A stretch of 64,000 nucleotides of DNA from Panax quinquefolius (GCA_020205615.1 CM035164.1:1639501-1703500), one strand, 5' to 3'. Positions 11,393-22,050 are shown, counted from the stretch's first letter. Notes: generated by a model from the letters alone, not told the origin. Numbers and translations are program-made.

Positions 11393-12379
11393 GTTCTCTC
11401 CGTATATATATATATATAGGAAATGATCCGTAACTAGTATTTGCTGTGAAGGAAAATTGAACAAATAACATTATATCCGTTGCTGAATTTAAAAGCCGAA
11501 GAACAATTTCCCCTCTCATATCCGCTACTTCAACTAGCGGATCTCTATCTATTTCAGATGAGTATCGCATATCTGCTGCTGCGTGTCATTGCCTAAACCC
11601 TATTCCCTTCATGCGACTGCGATTCCCTCCCTGCGACTTCGCATAAACCCTCCCTCCCTCTCTCCCTCCGACTGTTGAAGACTAAACCCTCCCGGCGACT
11701 CCCTGCGACTGCTGCGAACACCTGCGACTGTTTCGATATATGCAATTTCAGTTCCTAAACCGATTTCGAGCGAATCCTCTAAACCAAACCTGCAAACCCT
11801 TCTCTGATTCCATCATCTGCTGCGATTTCTATAAAACCCTCTCTCCTGCTGTGAAAATCTGATCCTACTGCGATTTCTGACCGATTGCGAGCCTATCTCG
11901 TTTTTCGTGCGATTCATCTGTCAAATTGTCAAAACCCTTAAGTGATTGACCAGGTATTTTTGATTTTGTACATGCTTGCATATAACCTCCAAAAATGTCT
12001 CTCCTTTTTTCGTGCGATTCATCTGTTGTTCTGTTATGTAGAACTGATGATGGACCTCCAAAAATCAGGATTTAATTAACGTGTAGTTAACTATTTTAGC
12101 TTTTTTAGGGTTTCGAGTGATAAAAGATTTTAATTTAAGGTTCTAGATTTAGTGCTTGTTATAACAAGACAAGGAATGTTATTGTAGGCTCTTTAGGATA
12201 CTGAAAGTAACCTCGGGGATAGAGCTATAAAAATGTTGAGGAGAAAAGGAAAACACCCTTCATCTTGCAGGTTTTGGCCAAATCCTAAAAACATGAGCTC
12301 ACATCCTTAAAATTCAACTCTATTTAATTGATGAGAATATTCACATTTTTACATGCTGAATTAAATAGAGTTGAATTTT

Positions 12380-12465
12380 ACATAACATAGTTGAATTTTA
12401 AATAACAGAGTTGAATTAAATAGAGTTGAATTTTACATAACAGAGTTGAATTAAAAATGAGAATA
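12380..12465. repeat. Short tandem/inverted repeats of GAGTTGAATT units
   Basis: Alternating copies of GAGTTGAATTTTACATAACA and GAGTTGAATTAAATA, about five in all. An inverted counterpart (AATTCAACTCTATTTAATT) lies at about 12314-12332, so the stretch can fold back. Inside the 11419-13532 element. Confidence 0.7.
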
Positions 12466-12796
12466 TTCTCATGATTTACAATATTTACTTATCTAGTTCA
12501 ATTATGTCATGAAGACCTAGATTGTTTTGATGGGAATTTTTATATATTATTTAATACTCGACATTTTGATGAATTTGTTGGAAACATATGGATATTAATT
12601 CCGGACCTGCTAATCTTATTGTGTTATGGGACCAAGAAAATCACGTATCGTCAGACTTATGGCAAAATATTGTAAGTTTATTAATGTATAACAACTTTCA
12701 TTTTGTTAAACATTTGTTAGAAACATTCATGTTGTGACGATTTATGTTTTTATGTTGTTGGATGTGTAGGATAGGGATGTGTTATAAATTTGTCAA

Positions 12797-12960
12797 ATGT
12801 CTGCAAAATTAACTGAATGGAACTTGACTGAACAACAAGAATATTTGCTGGAACAAGTAGGTTTTGGTATATTTTGTCATCAAGCTATAGTGTCAAAGAT
12901 TGATGCATCTCTTGTGCCTTGCTTGATTTATTGCGCAGTTTTCTTCCTTAATATTTTTTT
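12797..12960 (+). pseudogene. Coding-like fragment inside the TIR element, family uncertain
   Basis: The first part of an open frame (MSAKLTEWNLTEQQEYLLEQ, VGFG...IDASLVPCLI) has protein-like composition, while the frame after about 12960 is AT-driven and hydrophobic by composition. The pattern of a short charged segment, then GFG, then an Ile/Leu-rich stretch recalls the block that precedes Ulp1-type peptidase domains in plant Mutator-associated proteins. This is from memory and weak. No complete domain can be identified. Confidence 0.25.
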
Positions 12961-13531
12961 GGGAGGATTTTTAAAAGAAATTATCAGGAATAAATATGAT
13001 AATAATATAAGGCTTGTATTTTTTTACTCGTGTGAGTTTTATTATTTTACCCTGAAGACTATCTCATATTTTATTTCCTTCTTTGATTTGGATTTGATTC
13101 CTTCTATTATTTTCTATTATTTGTTTTGGTGATTTGTATTTTATTCTTTCTATTAATTTTTATTATTTGTGTGCATATCAGATTGTTACCGCCTAAGTTT
13201 CTGTGATATATATTGGATTGTTGATCTTATCAATATGCAATCAATATGATTTCTCCTTTGTGCGTCATATCCGCTTGTTTGTTATTGGCGTCATATGCAA
13301 TCAATATGCAATCAAAGATGTTTTGTATTGGGGGTTAATTTGGGTAAAGTTTTTTTATTTATACTACGCTAGACGAAGTAGCGTACGTGGGTCTTTGATT
13401 TCCAGCATACGCTAGACGAACGTAAAGGCTGTGTTATTTTTTAATCTGTGCCCTTGATTTATATAATGGACGGATATGATGCTATTTGCCCAATTTTCCT
13501 CCATAGCAAATACTAGCTATGGATCATTTCC

Positions 13532-13542
<11 letters not shown>

Positions 13543-13570
<28 letters not shown>
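13543..13570. repeat. (TG)n microsatellite
   Basis: Fourteen TG dinucleotides directly outside the right TIR of the 2.1 kb element, continuing from a (TA)n tract. Confidence 0.95.
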
Positions 13571-13571
<1 letters not shown>

Positions 13572-14282
13572 TGCATACTGAAAAGCACTTATTCCATTTT
13601 ATTTGACAAAGACCTCCAAATAATGGAGGGACACTCCTTTACTTCATTGATTAAATGCTTTTCTAAGAGAATAGAATATATTTATAAAAAAAAGTTCAGG
13701 TTCACATAAAGTAGTAGAATAAACCAATTTCTTTGAGATAGATGACAGCCAAAAATTAGTTGGAGTCAGATAGTAATATATGCTCACCCTAAATTAATTA
13801 TTATACACCCTTATATATTAAAGAGATTATATAACTCTTAATTAATAAGATGTTAATTAATATATTCATCATTTGTTCATTTTAACTTATATTTTTAAAA
13901 TATTTTACAATATCTAAAATTTAATTGACTAAATATTTTTTTAGTGAATTAATTTCAAGTCAAAATATTTTTTTTAATTAAATGGACCAATTAACTACAG
14001 TGGATAATTTGTAAGTTAAATTAATTGTGTTTAAAATAAACTGTTACGAGACGAACAAGATTTTTAAGTGCTCTAAATGCTGAGTAACCACACGTGCACA
14101 TAATTTATTCTATTTTATTGCTTAAAGTTTCACCTAAGTGGAGCAATAAAAATTTGTCATTTTCCTTGTGACAATATATTTCATAAATTTAAATTAATGA
14201 ATTCATATGATTAATTTTTAAATTGACTTCAAAATCAAACATACAGGAATCTTAGGGATTCGATATGTATAACATTTGGCAG
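13571..14282. other. Intergenic DNA, possible MIRNA promoter region
   Basis: AT-rich with no open gene. The last 200 bases lie upstream of the TATA box of the hairpin transcription unit and would hold its promoter. The sequence CACACGTGCAC at about 14090 contains a G-box-like CACGTG core. Confidence 0.35.
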
Positions 14283-14293
14283 CTATATATATA
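14283..14293 (+). promoter_or_regulatory. TATA box of the candidate MIRNA gene
   Basis: CTATATATATAAGG at 14283-14296 is a near-ideal plant TATA box. It lies about 75-90 bases before the first arm of the hairpin, leaving room for a start site near 14320 and a short 5' leader, as in Pol II MIRNA genes. Confidence 0.5.
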
Positions 14294-14334
14294 AGGTAGT
14301 AGAGCACCTTGGTAGAATTCAGATCAAGCTAGTA

Positions 14335-14490
14335 AGGCCTGGCTTTCATTTCTTGATGCTTATAGAAACATGGCTGTTAGTGGTGCAATGAGGGACGCCG
14401 AGCTTAATTGCTTAAAAGCAAAAATCCCCGCGTCGTCATTGCACCACCGACAGCCATATTTTCCTCATTTCTTCCCAGAAAAGCCTTGCC
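14335..14490 (+). ncRNA. Candidate MIRNA precursor hairpin
   Basis: The arms 14370-14398 and 14430-14457 form 26 base pairs with only one A-C mismatch, one G-G mismatch and one bulged base, around a 31-base loop. The pairing continues in the lower stem through GGCTTT (14341-14346) with AAAGCC at about 14483-14488. If Dicer cut at the usual place, a 21-mer at 14436-14456 (beginning UCAUUGCACC, 5' U) would pair with a star at 14373-14393 with 2-base 3' overhangs. Arm length, symmetry and few mismatches meet plant miRNA structural criteria. I do not recognise the mature sequence as any conserved family. Alternatives are an inverted gene duplication or a foldback element; small-RNA data would decide. 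Confidence 0.55.
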
Positions 14491-14582
14491 TTGCCTTGCT
14501 TGGCGAGGTCTCGATGCTATTTCATCTATATTTGGTCATTTGTTTGTATTTTTTTTTGAAAACTGATAAATTCACAACAGAA

Positions 14583-14650
14583 ACATGAAAATAGATCATA
14601 TAGCGACGGCAAAAATCGTCGATATACATCTATAACAACACTTTTCATGT
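14583..14650. repeat. Small foldback
   Basis: ACATGAAAA at 14583-14591 is inverted at 14642-14650, and CGACG/CGTCG pair in the centre around GCAAAAAT. It resembles the subterminal hairpins of plant DNA transposons, but the other end of an element was not found. Confidence 0.5.
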
Positions 14651-15582
14651 AGAAATATCAAAAAATATTCTAAAAATATCAATATCTTTTTTTTTTCTTC
14701 ATCTCTTGGCCTTTTTTTCCTTTAACAAACACATGCTTCATGCTTGGATGAGTTCATGACACTATTATTTTGTTACGGGAAATGATATATTTTAGAGTTT
14801 TATGTACTTTTTTTTTTGTGTCAGTTACGTGAATAATTAGTAGCGGTAATATTTTTAATTATATATGTAATATGGTGGATCAATCTTAAATATTGCAAAA
14901 CAACTTATTGTACAAAGTTTAATAAGCTTTTAATTGTTTTATTTGGTTTCCTAATTGATCCTTACTAGTCTATTAGACGGAGCGAGTCACGAGCCTTGTT
15001 TGGTTGTTATTTTATAATTTTTTCGATGATTCAATAATCTTTATGAATAGTTAGTTGTTTAAATTATGTAATCAAAGTTCAAATCAATACTAGTAAATAA
15101 TAAGCCAAGAAACTATCTATCCCTCAATTGAATTAGACTAATTTGGTTGGTCGAATTAACTCAAATAAGTTAATTCAAACTCATTGAACCTGCATTAATA
15201 AATTGTTCTCATTGAATTTTTATTTTTCATTCCAATCACTTCTTTCACTATCATATTAATTCCTAGCAACAGTCTCGTGCCTCCGGCACTATGGACGGTG
15301 TGACTTATTCCAAATTTGGACGACCCAGATGATTTGTTAGGATGAACGGGAAATTCAAAATCATTTGTATTTTATTAGATAGATTATCTTCCTTTCCCAT
15401 TTCTTATTAGGTAGCAAAACCCAAAATTAATTATAACAACTTTCAACTTAATTCATTAATATGTAACTTCACTTCTTTAATAATATAAATTGAATAAAAA
15501 AATATTTAATTATTCACATTTTAAAATTCATTTAAGTGCATATTTTTTGTATACTACGATATACATTTTCACTAAAATATAC

Positions 15583-15606
15583 ATATATATATATATATAT
15601 ATATAT
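15583..15606. repeat. (AT)n microsatellite
   Basis: Twelve AT dinucleotides without interruption. Confidence 0.95.
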
Positions 15607-15864
15607 TTAATATTACTTATCAACACACTCACACGAACATGTTATATATATTTAAAGGGTAAAATATATAAGTACTCTTTCACTTTTCTTAATTCATTTT
15701 CTTTTGGTAAAACTAATTTGCCATGGCAGTCTAGCTTATCGCCACCTAAGATGGAATTCTACAAAAATAATCGATATAAGTTATTCATTTTAATTTTTTT
15801 TAATACTTACGAGTTTAATTTCTTCAATTTTTAATAAATGTAGTTGATATATAGTTTCTAGGAT

Positions 15865-16147
15865 TAACAAAAGTACCTCTAAAATTTTGACATTTAATAT
15901 AACATTGCAAATAATTGAATTACACCTAAATGATTGAATTCTTGAGTCCTATAGTAAACAACTCAGACAAATGATAATACTAATCCCCTAAATTAAGGAA
16001 TTAATCCTAATTGCACTAATACTAATCCCCTAAATTAAGGAATCCTAATTGCACTAATATTGTAAATAAATATGGGAAAGTGTATTACTTTTGTAATTAA
16101 CAAAAATACGTCTAAAATTTTGACATTTAATATAACATTGCAAATAA
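15865..16147. repeat. Direct duplications, about 50 bp and 40 bp
   Basis: The segment at 15865-15914 (TAACAAAAGTACCTCTAAAA...) recurs at 16098-16147 with a few changes. Between them ACTAATCCCCTAAATTAAGG is tandemly duplicated at about 15979-16020 and 16021-16058, with a 4-base difference. Looks like local duplication of a degraded element. Confidence 0.8.
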
Positions 16148-16405
16148 AATCTTTGTAACACTATTTTAGAAATCAACATGTGTCTCATGACGGTCGTAAG
16201 CTTGTAAATAATAGTATAACAATTTGTAAAATTTGAAATAATCTAAATAAAGATAATAGTAATTGTTCAAATATATAATAATAGTAAACTTTTATTTTGT
16301 ATTAAAGTGCAAGTATGTGATATTTTATAAAAGTTAATGATTAAATATGATTATGCTTGGATACATCTCATGAAACTCAAAAAACGAACAAACATGAGAT
16401 GTCTT

Positions 16406-16520
16406 ACTCATGTCTCTTCGTTTTTCAAGTTTTATTCTCTTATTTATATAGTTGAAGATATATTATTAAATCAATTTAAAAACTAAATGTATTTATAAAA
16501 CTTGAAAAACGAAAAGATAT
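16406..16520. repeat. Inverted repeat
   Basis: CTTCGTTTTTCAAGTTTTAT at about 16415-16434 is inverted at about 16496-16516 (ATAAAACTTGAAAAACGAAA). A related palindrome (CATCTCATG / CATGAGATG) lies just upstream at 16364-16402. Confidence 0.65.
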
Positions 16521-17074
16521 AGGTATCTTACCAATTATAAGATTTATGTACCTATCATTAATAATTAAAACATATTAAAAAACTAATCTAAAAAAAGTAA
16601 TATGACTGCTTCAGAAAAATTACTCAAAAAGAAGTGTTATAAATGTTGGGACTTTGTAAAAAGATGTGTTGCAATATATGGGAGGGGGTATAAGATTTTA
16701 ATACTATGATTATTTTTACAAATGTGATTTTTTTTGGCATGGAAGAAATAATTTGAAGTTTAAAATAAAAAATTAATGGAAGCATTTTGCATTTAGCTTG
16801 GGCCAGAAATTCCATTTTTACTTCATATCCTAAATTTATGTTTTTATTTTTACTTAAAAACAATTGTTTCCGGTGATAACTCAATTGTTTATTCATCAAA
16901 CAGGTGGGGGAAGCCTAGCCTAGTGATGTTTTGCTGCTGGGAAACCCAACAAATTGATTGATTTTGATTATGTAAAGTTGTGAATACAAGCATAAAGTAA
17001 AGTTTGATGCCTTTATTTGCTGATCAAAAATTTGAACTGTGGTTGGCATTAATGGAGGAAGACCATCTTTCAAC

Positions 17075-18739
17075 ATGAGACACCCATTTTTGTCACAAAC
17101 CAAAAACTTTAGTATTGATCAATTAAGCTTATTATTGCAACAATGCATGAAAGCAAAAGCGTTGAAACCAGGCAGGCAAGCTCATTGCTTTTTGTTAGCT
17201 TCAGGAGCTGACATGAACTTTAACTCATTGAATTCCAAGCTGGTAGGTGTTTATGCAAGTTGTGGAGATGTTAAGTCTGCCGAATTAATCTTTCAAGAAA
17301 TTAAAAACCCAAATGCTTTTGCATTTAATTGGATGATTTCAGGTTTGGCATTCAATGGATTCTATGAACAGGCAATTGGGTATTTCTCATTGTTTCAAGA
17401 ATCAAAAAATGTTCCGAATAATTATACGTTTTCTTTTGTGTTGAAAGCTTGTGTTGGTTTGATGGATTTGAATAAGGGAAAGGAAGTTCATTGTAAGATA
17501 TACAAAATTGGACTGGATTTGGATTTGGATTTGGATTTGGATTTGGATGTTTCTGTTGGGAATGCTTTGATTGATATGTACTGCAAATGTGGAAATATAT
17601 TGTACGCTCGTTACGTGTTTGATAGAATGTCTAAGAGAGATGTTGCTTCTTGGACATCGATGATTTGTGGCTACTTGCGTGTTGGGAAGATTGAGAAGTC
17701 CCATGCTTTGTTTGAGAGAATGAAGTTGGAAGGATTGGAACCAAATAATTTTACATGGAATGCAATGATAGCGAGGTATGCTAGGGAAGGAGATTGTGAT
17801 GGAGCTTTCTCGTTATTCTCTAGGATGGGTAAAGAAGGGTTGGCTCTGGATTTGGCTACTTGGACTGCTATGATTTCAGGTTTTGTTCAAAGCCAACGGA
17901 CTCTTGAAGCTATGGAGTTGTTTCGAGACATGTTGACTGCAGGACTTAGGCCTAATCATGTGACCGTCACGGGACTCCTCCCTGCTTGTGGATTGATGGA
18001 TTCAGTACAAAGAGGGAAAGAAATTCATGGCTTAATATATAGAATGGAGCTATATATGAATGTCTTTGTTGCTAGTGCTTTGATTGACATGTACTCGAAA
18101 TGTGGAACTGTTAAAGATGCTAGGAATGTGTTTGACACGATCCCCATCAAGAATGTTGCGTCGTGGAATGCCATGATTGGTTGTTATGGTAAACACGGTA
18201 TGGTAGATTCTGCAGTCCAGCTTTTCGAGAGTATGAAAAACGAAGGAATGCAGGCAGATCCAGTCACTTTGACTTGTGTTCTTTCTGCCTGTAGCCATGG
18301 CGGTTTTGTTGAAAAGGGTTTGGAAATTTTTAGTTCCATAGAAAGTTATGTCCGTGAGGCCAGTAAGGAGCATTATGGTTGTGTTGTTGATCTTCTTTGT
18401 CGCTCTGGAAGAATGGAAGAAGCTTATGATTTGGTGAAGGAAATGCGAAGTGGAGTTACAGAGTCGATTGTTGGGGCCTTTTTCAATGGGTGTAAACTCC
18501 ACCAAAGAAGAGATCTAGCTAAACAAATGGCTGAGGTTCTTTTGAGAAGGGAGTTGAAGAGACCTGGAGGTTTTGTCGCGCTGTCAAATATTTGTGCTGC
18601 CGAGGAAGAATGGGAAGAGGTTGAGTATGTAAGAAATATTATGAAGGCGAAGGGGGTCCATAAACAACCTGGTTTCAGTTTGCTTGAGAAGACCAACAAA
18701 AGCAAAGAAGTTGAAACTGCAACAGGTCTATGCAGATAA
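17075..18739 (+). CDS. PLS-class pentatricopeptide repeat protein, E subgroup (At5g59600-like), 554 aa
   Basis: Intronless frame; the first in-frame ATG is at 17075 (MRHPFLSQTKNF), because the frame is open back to 17036 only through a GTG and a TGA precedes it. The protein is a run of PPR motifs: SKLVGVYASCGDVKSAELIF, GNALIDMYCKCGNILYARYV, TSMICGYLRVGKIEKSHALF, NAMIARYAREGDCDGAFSLF, TAMISGFVQSQRTLEAMELF, SALIDMYSKCGTVKDARNVF and NAMIGCYGKHGMVDSAVQLF. They are followed by an E-domain-like tail (VALSNICAAEEEWEEVEYVR ... KGVHKQPGFSLLE). There is no DYW domain. PLS-E proteins bind organelle transcripts and usually direct C-to-U editing with a DYW partner; target RNA and organelle cannot be read here. 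A hexanucleotide microsatellite at 17515-17544 codes for (LD)6 at the helix-loop boundary before GNALIDMY. No frame breaks. Confidence 0.95.
   Translation: MRHPFLSQTKNFSIDQLSLLLQQCMKAKALKPGRQAHCFLLASGADMNFNSLNSKLVGVYASCGDVKSAELIFQEIKNPNAFAFNWMISGLAFNGFYEQAIGYFSLFQESKNVPNNYTFSFVLKACVGLMDLNKGKEVHCKIYKIGLDLDLDLDLDLDVSVGNALIDMYCKCGNILYARYVFDRMSKRDVASWTSMICGYLRVGKIEKSHALFERMKLEGLEPNNFTWNAMIARYAREGDCDGAFSLFSRMGKEGLALDLATWTAMISGFVQSQRTLEAMELFRDMLTAGLRPNHVTVTGLLPACGLMDSVQRGKEIHGLIYRMELYMNVFVASALIDMYSKCGTVKDARNVFDTIPIKNVASWNAMIGCYGKHGMVDSAVQLFESMKNEGMQADPVTLTCVLSACSHGGFVEKGLEIFSSIESYVREASKEHYGCVVDLLCRSGRMEEAYDLVKEMRSGVTESIVGAFFNGCKLHQRRDLAKQMAEVLLRRELKRPGGFVALSNICAAEEEWEEVEYVRNIMKAKGVHKQPGFSLLEKTNKSKEVETATGLCR
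17515..17544 (+). repeat. GGATTT hexanucleotide repeat inside the PPR coding sequence
   Basis: Five perfect GGATTT units followed by GGATGT, translated as a Leu-Asp repeat. Unit length is a multiple of three, so copy-number change keeps the frame. Confidence 0.95.
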
Positions 18740-20117
18740 GTATGTGCATTTCGATTTTGGCATTAATACAAGGCCATTTTATTACATTTTCTCTATCAGA
18801 TAAGGAAACTTTTTAGTTCTATAAAGTTCAAATTACTTGAAAACCAGATTTCACTGTTATGAAATTTCTGATGACACTTGAGCAAAAGAAATGTTTTAAT
18901 ATTCTTAGTAATCTAACCCAAATAAATGTTGGTGTTCATTTTCATTATGGTTTATAATTTCAAACAGGAGTATAGAATTATAATGAATACAAAAAATTAG
19001 GACCGAGGATTGACACGGGTAGTCCCTGTCCTTAAGGTGTTTATTGCCATTTACCACTTTTCCCCCTCAAGTTATTCTCTCACTCGGTCGTTGCCTTCAA
19101 AATAATCATTTGTCAGTGCACTTGTTTTAAATTAATTTTTAATGTGCATAAAATCTTTATTTGTAGTTGATTAAAGATTTAAAATTTGGTGTGTGAATTT
19201 TTTATTTGTTTGTCTTGAAAATTGTCTCAATATTTTAGTGGTTCATCTTAATGTTTTATTAATGTTAGAACGGTGATTCTTATGATAGAATGTTGAATTA
19301 ATGGTTTTTATTTTATTTTTTTATTTATTAAATTAATATCCTTTTCAATAATCTTAGAAAAAAAGTTATAGGTTAGTGATGGTGTTCAAATTTTAATCTC
19401 TTCGGGTCAGGATTTCAGCGCACTCAGTATGTTGTGATGATAGCAGTAAGCATAAGTAAATTCATAACTTTTTTATTTATACTTCCTCTCTCTAAAATCT
19501 TAGTGTAAGTTTCTCTTTAAATATGCTAGGTTACCTCAAGTATTAGTACTAACAACTCTTTAGAAAAACCATAGTAAATTCATCCTTTATCGAAATTGAG
19601 TGATTCCAGAGCCTATTTTAATTAGATTTTCGTCCTCCACAACTTTGAAGAAGGAAGCAAAGTCATCTGTTGTCATCTTCGTATCTGAAAATGCCGAAAA
19701 CTGTAAACTGTCCTAATTTTCGTCACTAGTTTAGCCCAAATTTAGAAAGTTCATAACTCAGTCATATTAATTCCGAATGGAGTGATTCTTGAGTCTATTT
19801 CGTATATCTTTTCGAGAGCTACATTTTTGTGAAAACAAAAATAGATTTTGAAAACTGTAGAAGACCCGAAAGTCATATTCTTTATTGCTTCAAAGACGAA
19901 CATGGAAGGATTTGTTCGATTATTAATTTTGCGTTTCACAATATCGAGGTAAGGGGTATCATTCTTTTTATACTTGTAAATGGATATTATTTTTTTTCTT
20001 ATACGTAAAATATGTCATTTTCTTCATACTTGTCTTTGGATATCATATCCGACCATAACAATCTAATAAAGGGATATCACTTCACTTATCATATCCGACC
20101 ATAACAATGGGAAGTGA
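18740..20117. other. Intergenic DNA, possible retrotransposon 3' debris
   Basis: No gene. The stretch 19560-19870 repeats a theme (TTCATAACT...GAGTGATTC..GAGCCTATTT / GAGTCTATTTCG..GAGAGCTACA) that I associate with non-coding 3' regions of plant Ty3/gypsy elements. ATATCATATCCGACCATAACAA occurs at about 20040 and 20090, and partly at 20334. Confidence 0.4.
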
Positions 20118-20249
20118 TTAGCATGAAGTTTATTTTTGGGTAAGTTGGTCAATTGGCCAATAGAGCGCTGACACGCATGCGAGGCTCTATGTGTGTCAAC
20201 ATTCTATTAGTCAATTGATCAATTTACTAAAAAATAAACTTCATGCTAA
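20118..20249. mobile_element. Foldback MITE, 132 bp
   Basis: Nearly perfect inverted repeat over most of its length: TTAGCATGAAGTTTATTTTT... at the left end and ...AAAAATAAACTTCATGCTAA at the right. The arms continue through GTCAATTG.CCAATAGA and its inverse. The loop is centred near GACACGCATGCGAGGC. No target duplication could be assigned. Confidence 0.82.
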
Positions 20250-20402
20250 CCGGATCCGTTTTCAAAAAATACACTAATCTTTTCATTATATATTATTAGT
20301 ATATAAAAATTATTTTGGTCACTCTTCACTTATCATATCCGACCATGGTGTATAAAAGACGATTTTTTTAATTTATAAATATTTAATTAATCTGTAACAG
20401 AA

Positions 20403-20657
20403 TGGATCTAAAACATACCTCTTAAATAACATACATTTCTTAAATAACATATCTTTATTAAAACTACGTCGTTTTAGAGATTCTTTTAAAAAATAAAATA
20501 ATATTAAAAGAGAGTGGTCCTACTTACTTTTTTTATTTACAAAAATATCACCCGCAGCCCCACTTGTTTTTTAAAAGAATCTTCAAAACGACGTAGTTTT
20601 AATAAATGTATGCTATTTAAGAGTATGTTATTTAAGAAGTATGCTTTAGATTCGTCC
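20403..20657. mobile_element. TIR MITE, about 255 bp
   Basis: Left arm about 20403-20495 and right arm about 20563-20657 are inverted copies. Shared blocks include CTTAAATAACATAC, TTTATTAAAACTACGTCGTTTT and GATTCTTTTAAAAAA. About 65 bases separate the arms. No coding sequence; the exact outer ends and target duplication are blurred. Confidence 0.78.
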
Positions 20658-20994
20658 TCATTTTGTAATTTGAGACATTATCAAACTAAAAATTAAAATA
20701 GTTTAATAAAAATTCTAAAATAATAAATCATGCAATGTGTAATACTTTGTAAATAGTTTACAATATTCATCATATGACCTAAAACTAAAGGAATCTATGT
20801 CAATTTTAAAATTTAAAATATCTTAAATATAAAAAGTCAATAATAATTTTTTATTTTAAAACGAAGGGAGTATTACTTATCATTATGTTAACTTCCAACG
20901 AACTAGTCAATCATTAGTTTATTTATAAGAGTTTGTTTGGTTAATAGTATTACAGAGTTTGCGGTGGTATCTATTATCTATTATATATACTAAA
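20658..20994. other. AT-rich spacer before the Helitrons
   Basis: Ends at 20977-20994 with an extra copy of TCTATTATATATACTAAA immediately before the proposed Helitron 1 start, so the exact 5' boundary is ambiguous by 18 bases. ACGAAGGGAGTATTA near 20863 resembles one Stowaway end, but its partner was not found. Confidence 0.5.
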
Positions 20995-21109
20995 TCTATT
21001 ATATATACTAAATCACAGTACATGACACAATAATTTGACATCTGTCCTTCTACAAATTTAACATATGTCCGTCTTATTAAATGCTCCTTCACAAAAATAC
21101 CCTTAACAA

Positions 21110-21413
21110 ACCCCTGCGTCTAAAAAAACATAAAAACCCTAAAAAACAACAACTGAGGTTGTAAACACCACAACCCGCCGGCTGTGGTGTTGGTGGGGCT
21201 CGATTATCCAGTTCTCTAATCTCGCCGTGGTGTGGATCTTCCAAAGATCCGTGGTCCGATGAGCTCATTGGAGCCCCGCAATGAGTATTACTGTTCCAAA
21301 GGGCTTTCCCCCCGATTTTTTCTTGCACGGTGACAAAGCTTTTGCTTCGTTTTTGGATCGAGCTCGTTCGGTGGTCGCGCGCTACGCAGTGATTCATCCA
21401 CTCGCCCACGGGT
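21110..21413 (+). pseudogene. GC-rich captured exon-like block, gene unknown
   Basis: A sharply GC-richer stretch in AT-rich DNA that ends in CCCACGG|GTAAAT, a good splice donor (21413/21414). It reads like the 5' exon of a host gene (UTR plus first codons), but all frames have stops and I recognise no protein. Confidence 0.4.
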
Positions 21414-22048
21414 AAATTTGCTTACTTTCTCTGTGTCGCCTTTTTCTATTTTGGGTTGTTTGGTAATTTATTTGTGATTGTTAAAATTGTTGGTTGCTCT
21501 AATTTTTCAATTTGGAATCTGGGAATTTTTTAGTCTTGCCAATGACTTACTATTTCATTTGATTACACTAACCATGAACTGAGTCTTCTTAATTCAGTAT
21601 GTTGGTATAAATTTGTTATTTTAATTTATTTATTCTTGATATATAGAAATTTCAGTTCTTGAAGTGCTTGTGTTCTTGTGATTTGGAGTAACATTTCAAA
21701 ATTAGGTGCTATTTTTTTTTTCTTTTTTTTTGGGTACAGGTACATGTATTAGGTGCCATTTCATTTCCATTTAATGATGGAGTAAAAATTTTCACTCAGT
21801 CGTGCCTGAAATGAGTTATGAATTTCCCCTCTCTTACACAGTACACGCGTGTGCTTTCATTAATGTAATTTTTATCCTTTTAAGGTCAGTGAAGGTGGGC
21901 TAGGTTTAGTTGGTCCAAATCAATTATTCCTTTTTTTTGTGTTGATATCATTCCACTAATCTTTTCAGACTTTTAAAGGAAATTCAGACAATAGAAAGCC
22001 ATATTTTCAAAAGACAAAATAGCTATATGATGTTTTATCTTTCTTTTG

Positions 22049-22050
<2 letters not shown>

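Larger units (their letters stand above)
11419..13532. mobile_element. 2.1 kb TIR DNA transposon, probably a deleted Mutator-like element
   Basis: Terminal inverted repeats of about 61 bp lie at 11419-11479 and 13471-13532. The left end begins GGAAATGATCC and includes TAGTATTTGCTGTGAAGG; the right, inverted, begins GGGAAATGATCC and includes TAGTATTTGCTATGGAGG. Both ends abut (TA)n, so the target duplication cannot be read. The left internal part (11570-11900) is relatively GC-rich, with repeated CCCTCC and TGCGACT words, and resembles gene-derived DNA. The interior also has a short tandem repeat and one coding-like fragment. No transposase seen. Mutator-like assignment rests on the long TIRs and is tentative. 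Confidence 0.78.
14651..17074. other. Intergenic DNA with simple and diverged repeats
   Basis: AT-rich. Contains (AT)n at 15583-15606, direct duplications at 15865-16147 and an inverted repeat at 16406-16520. The last ~170 bases before 17075 are the probable 5' UTR/promoter of the PPR gene. No other genes recognised. Confidence 0.5.

Noticed and set aside
14583..14650. Possible CACTA (En/Spm) terminus
   Set aside because: The TTTTCATGTAG motif is not followed by TG and no second CACTA end or 3 bp duplication was found.
15490..15834. 114-residue frame rich in Ile, Tyr, Phe
   Set aside because: Spans the (AT)n microsatellite; composition only.
17402..18705. Several minus-strand open frames opposite the PPR gene (including one with an Ile-Gln repeat)
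   Set aside because: They are shadows of the plus-strand PPR coding sequence; the IQ repeat is the complement of the GGATTT microsatellite.
20863..20880. Possible Stowaway end (GAAGGGAGTATTA)
   Set aside because: No matching inverted end within a plausible distance.
21089..21409. 106-residue minus-strand frame in the GC-rich block of Helitron 1
   Set aside because: Composition-driven; the plus strand has the splice donor, and the minus frame matches nothing I recognise.
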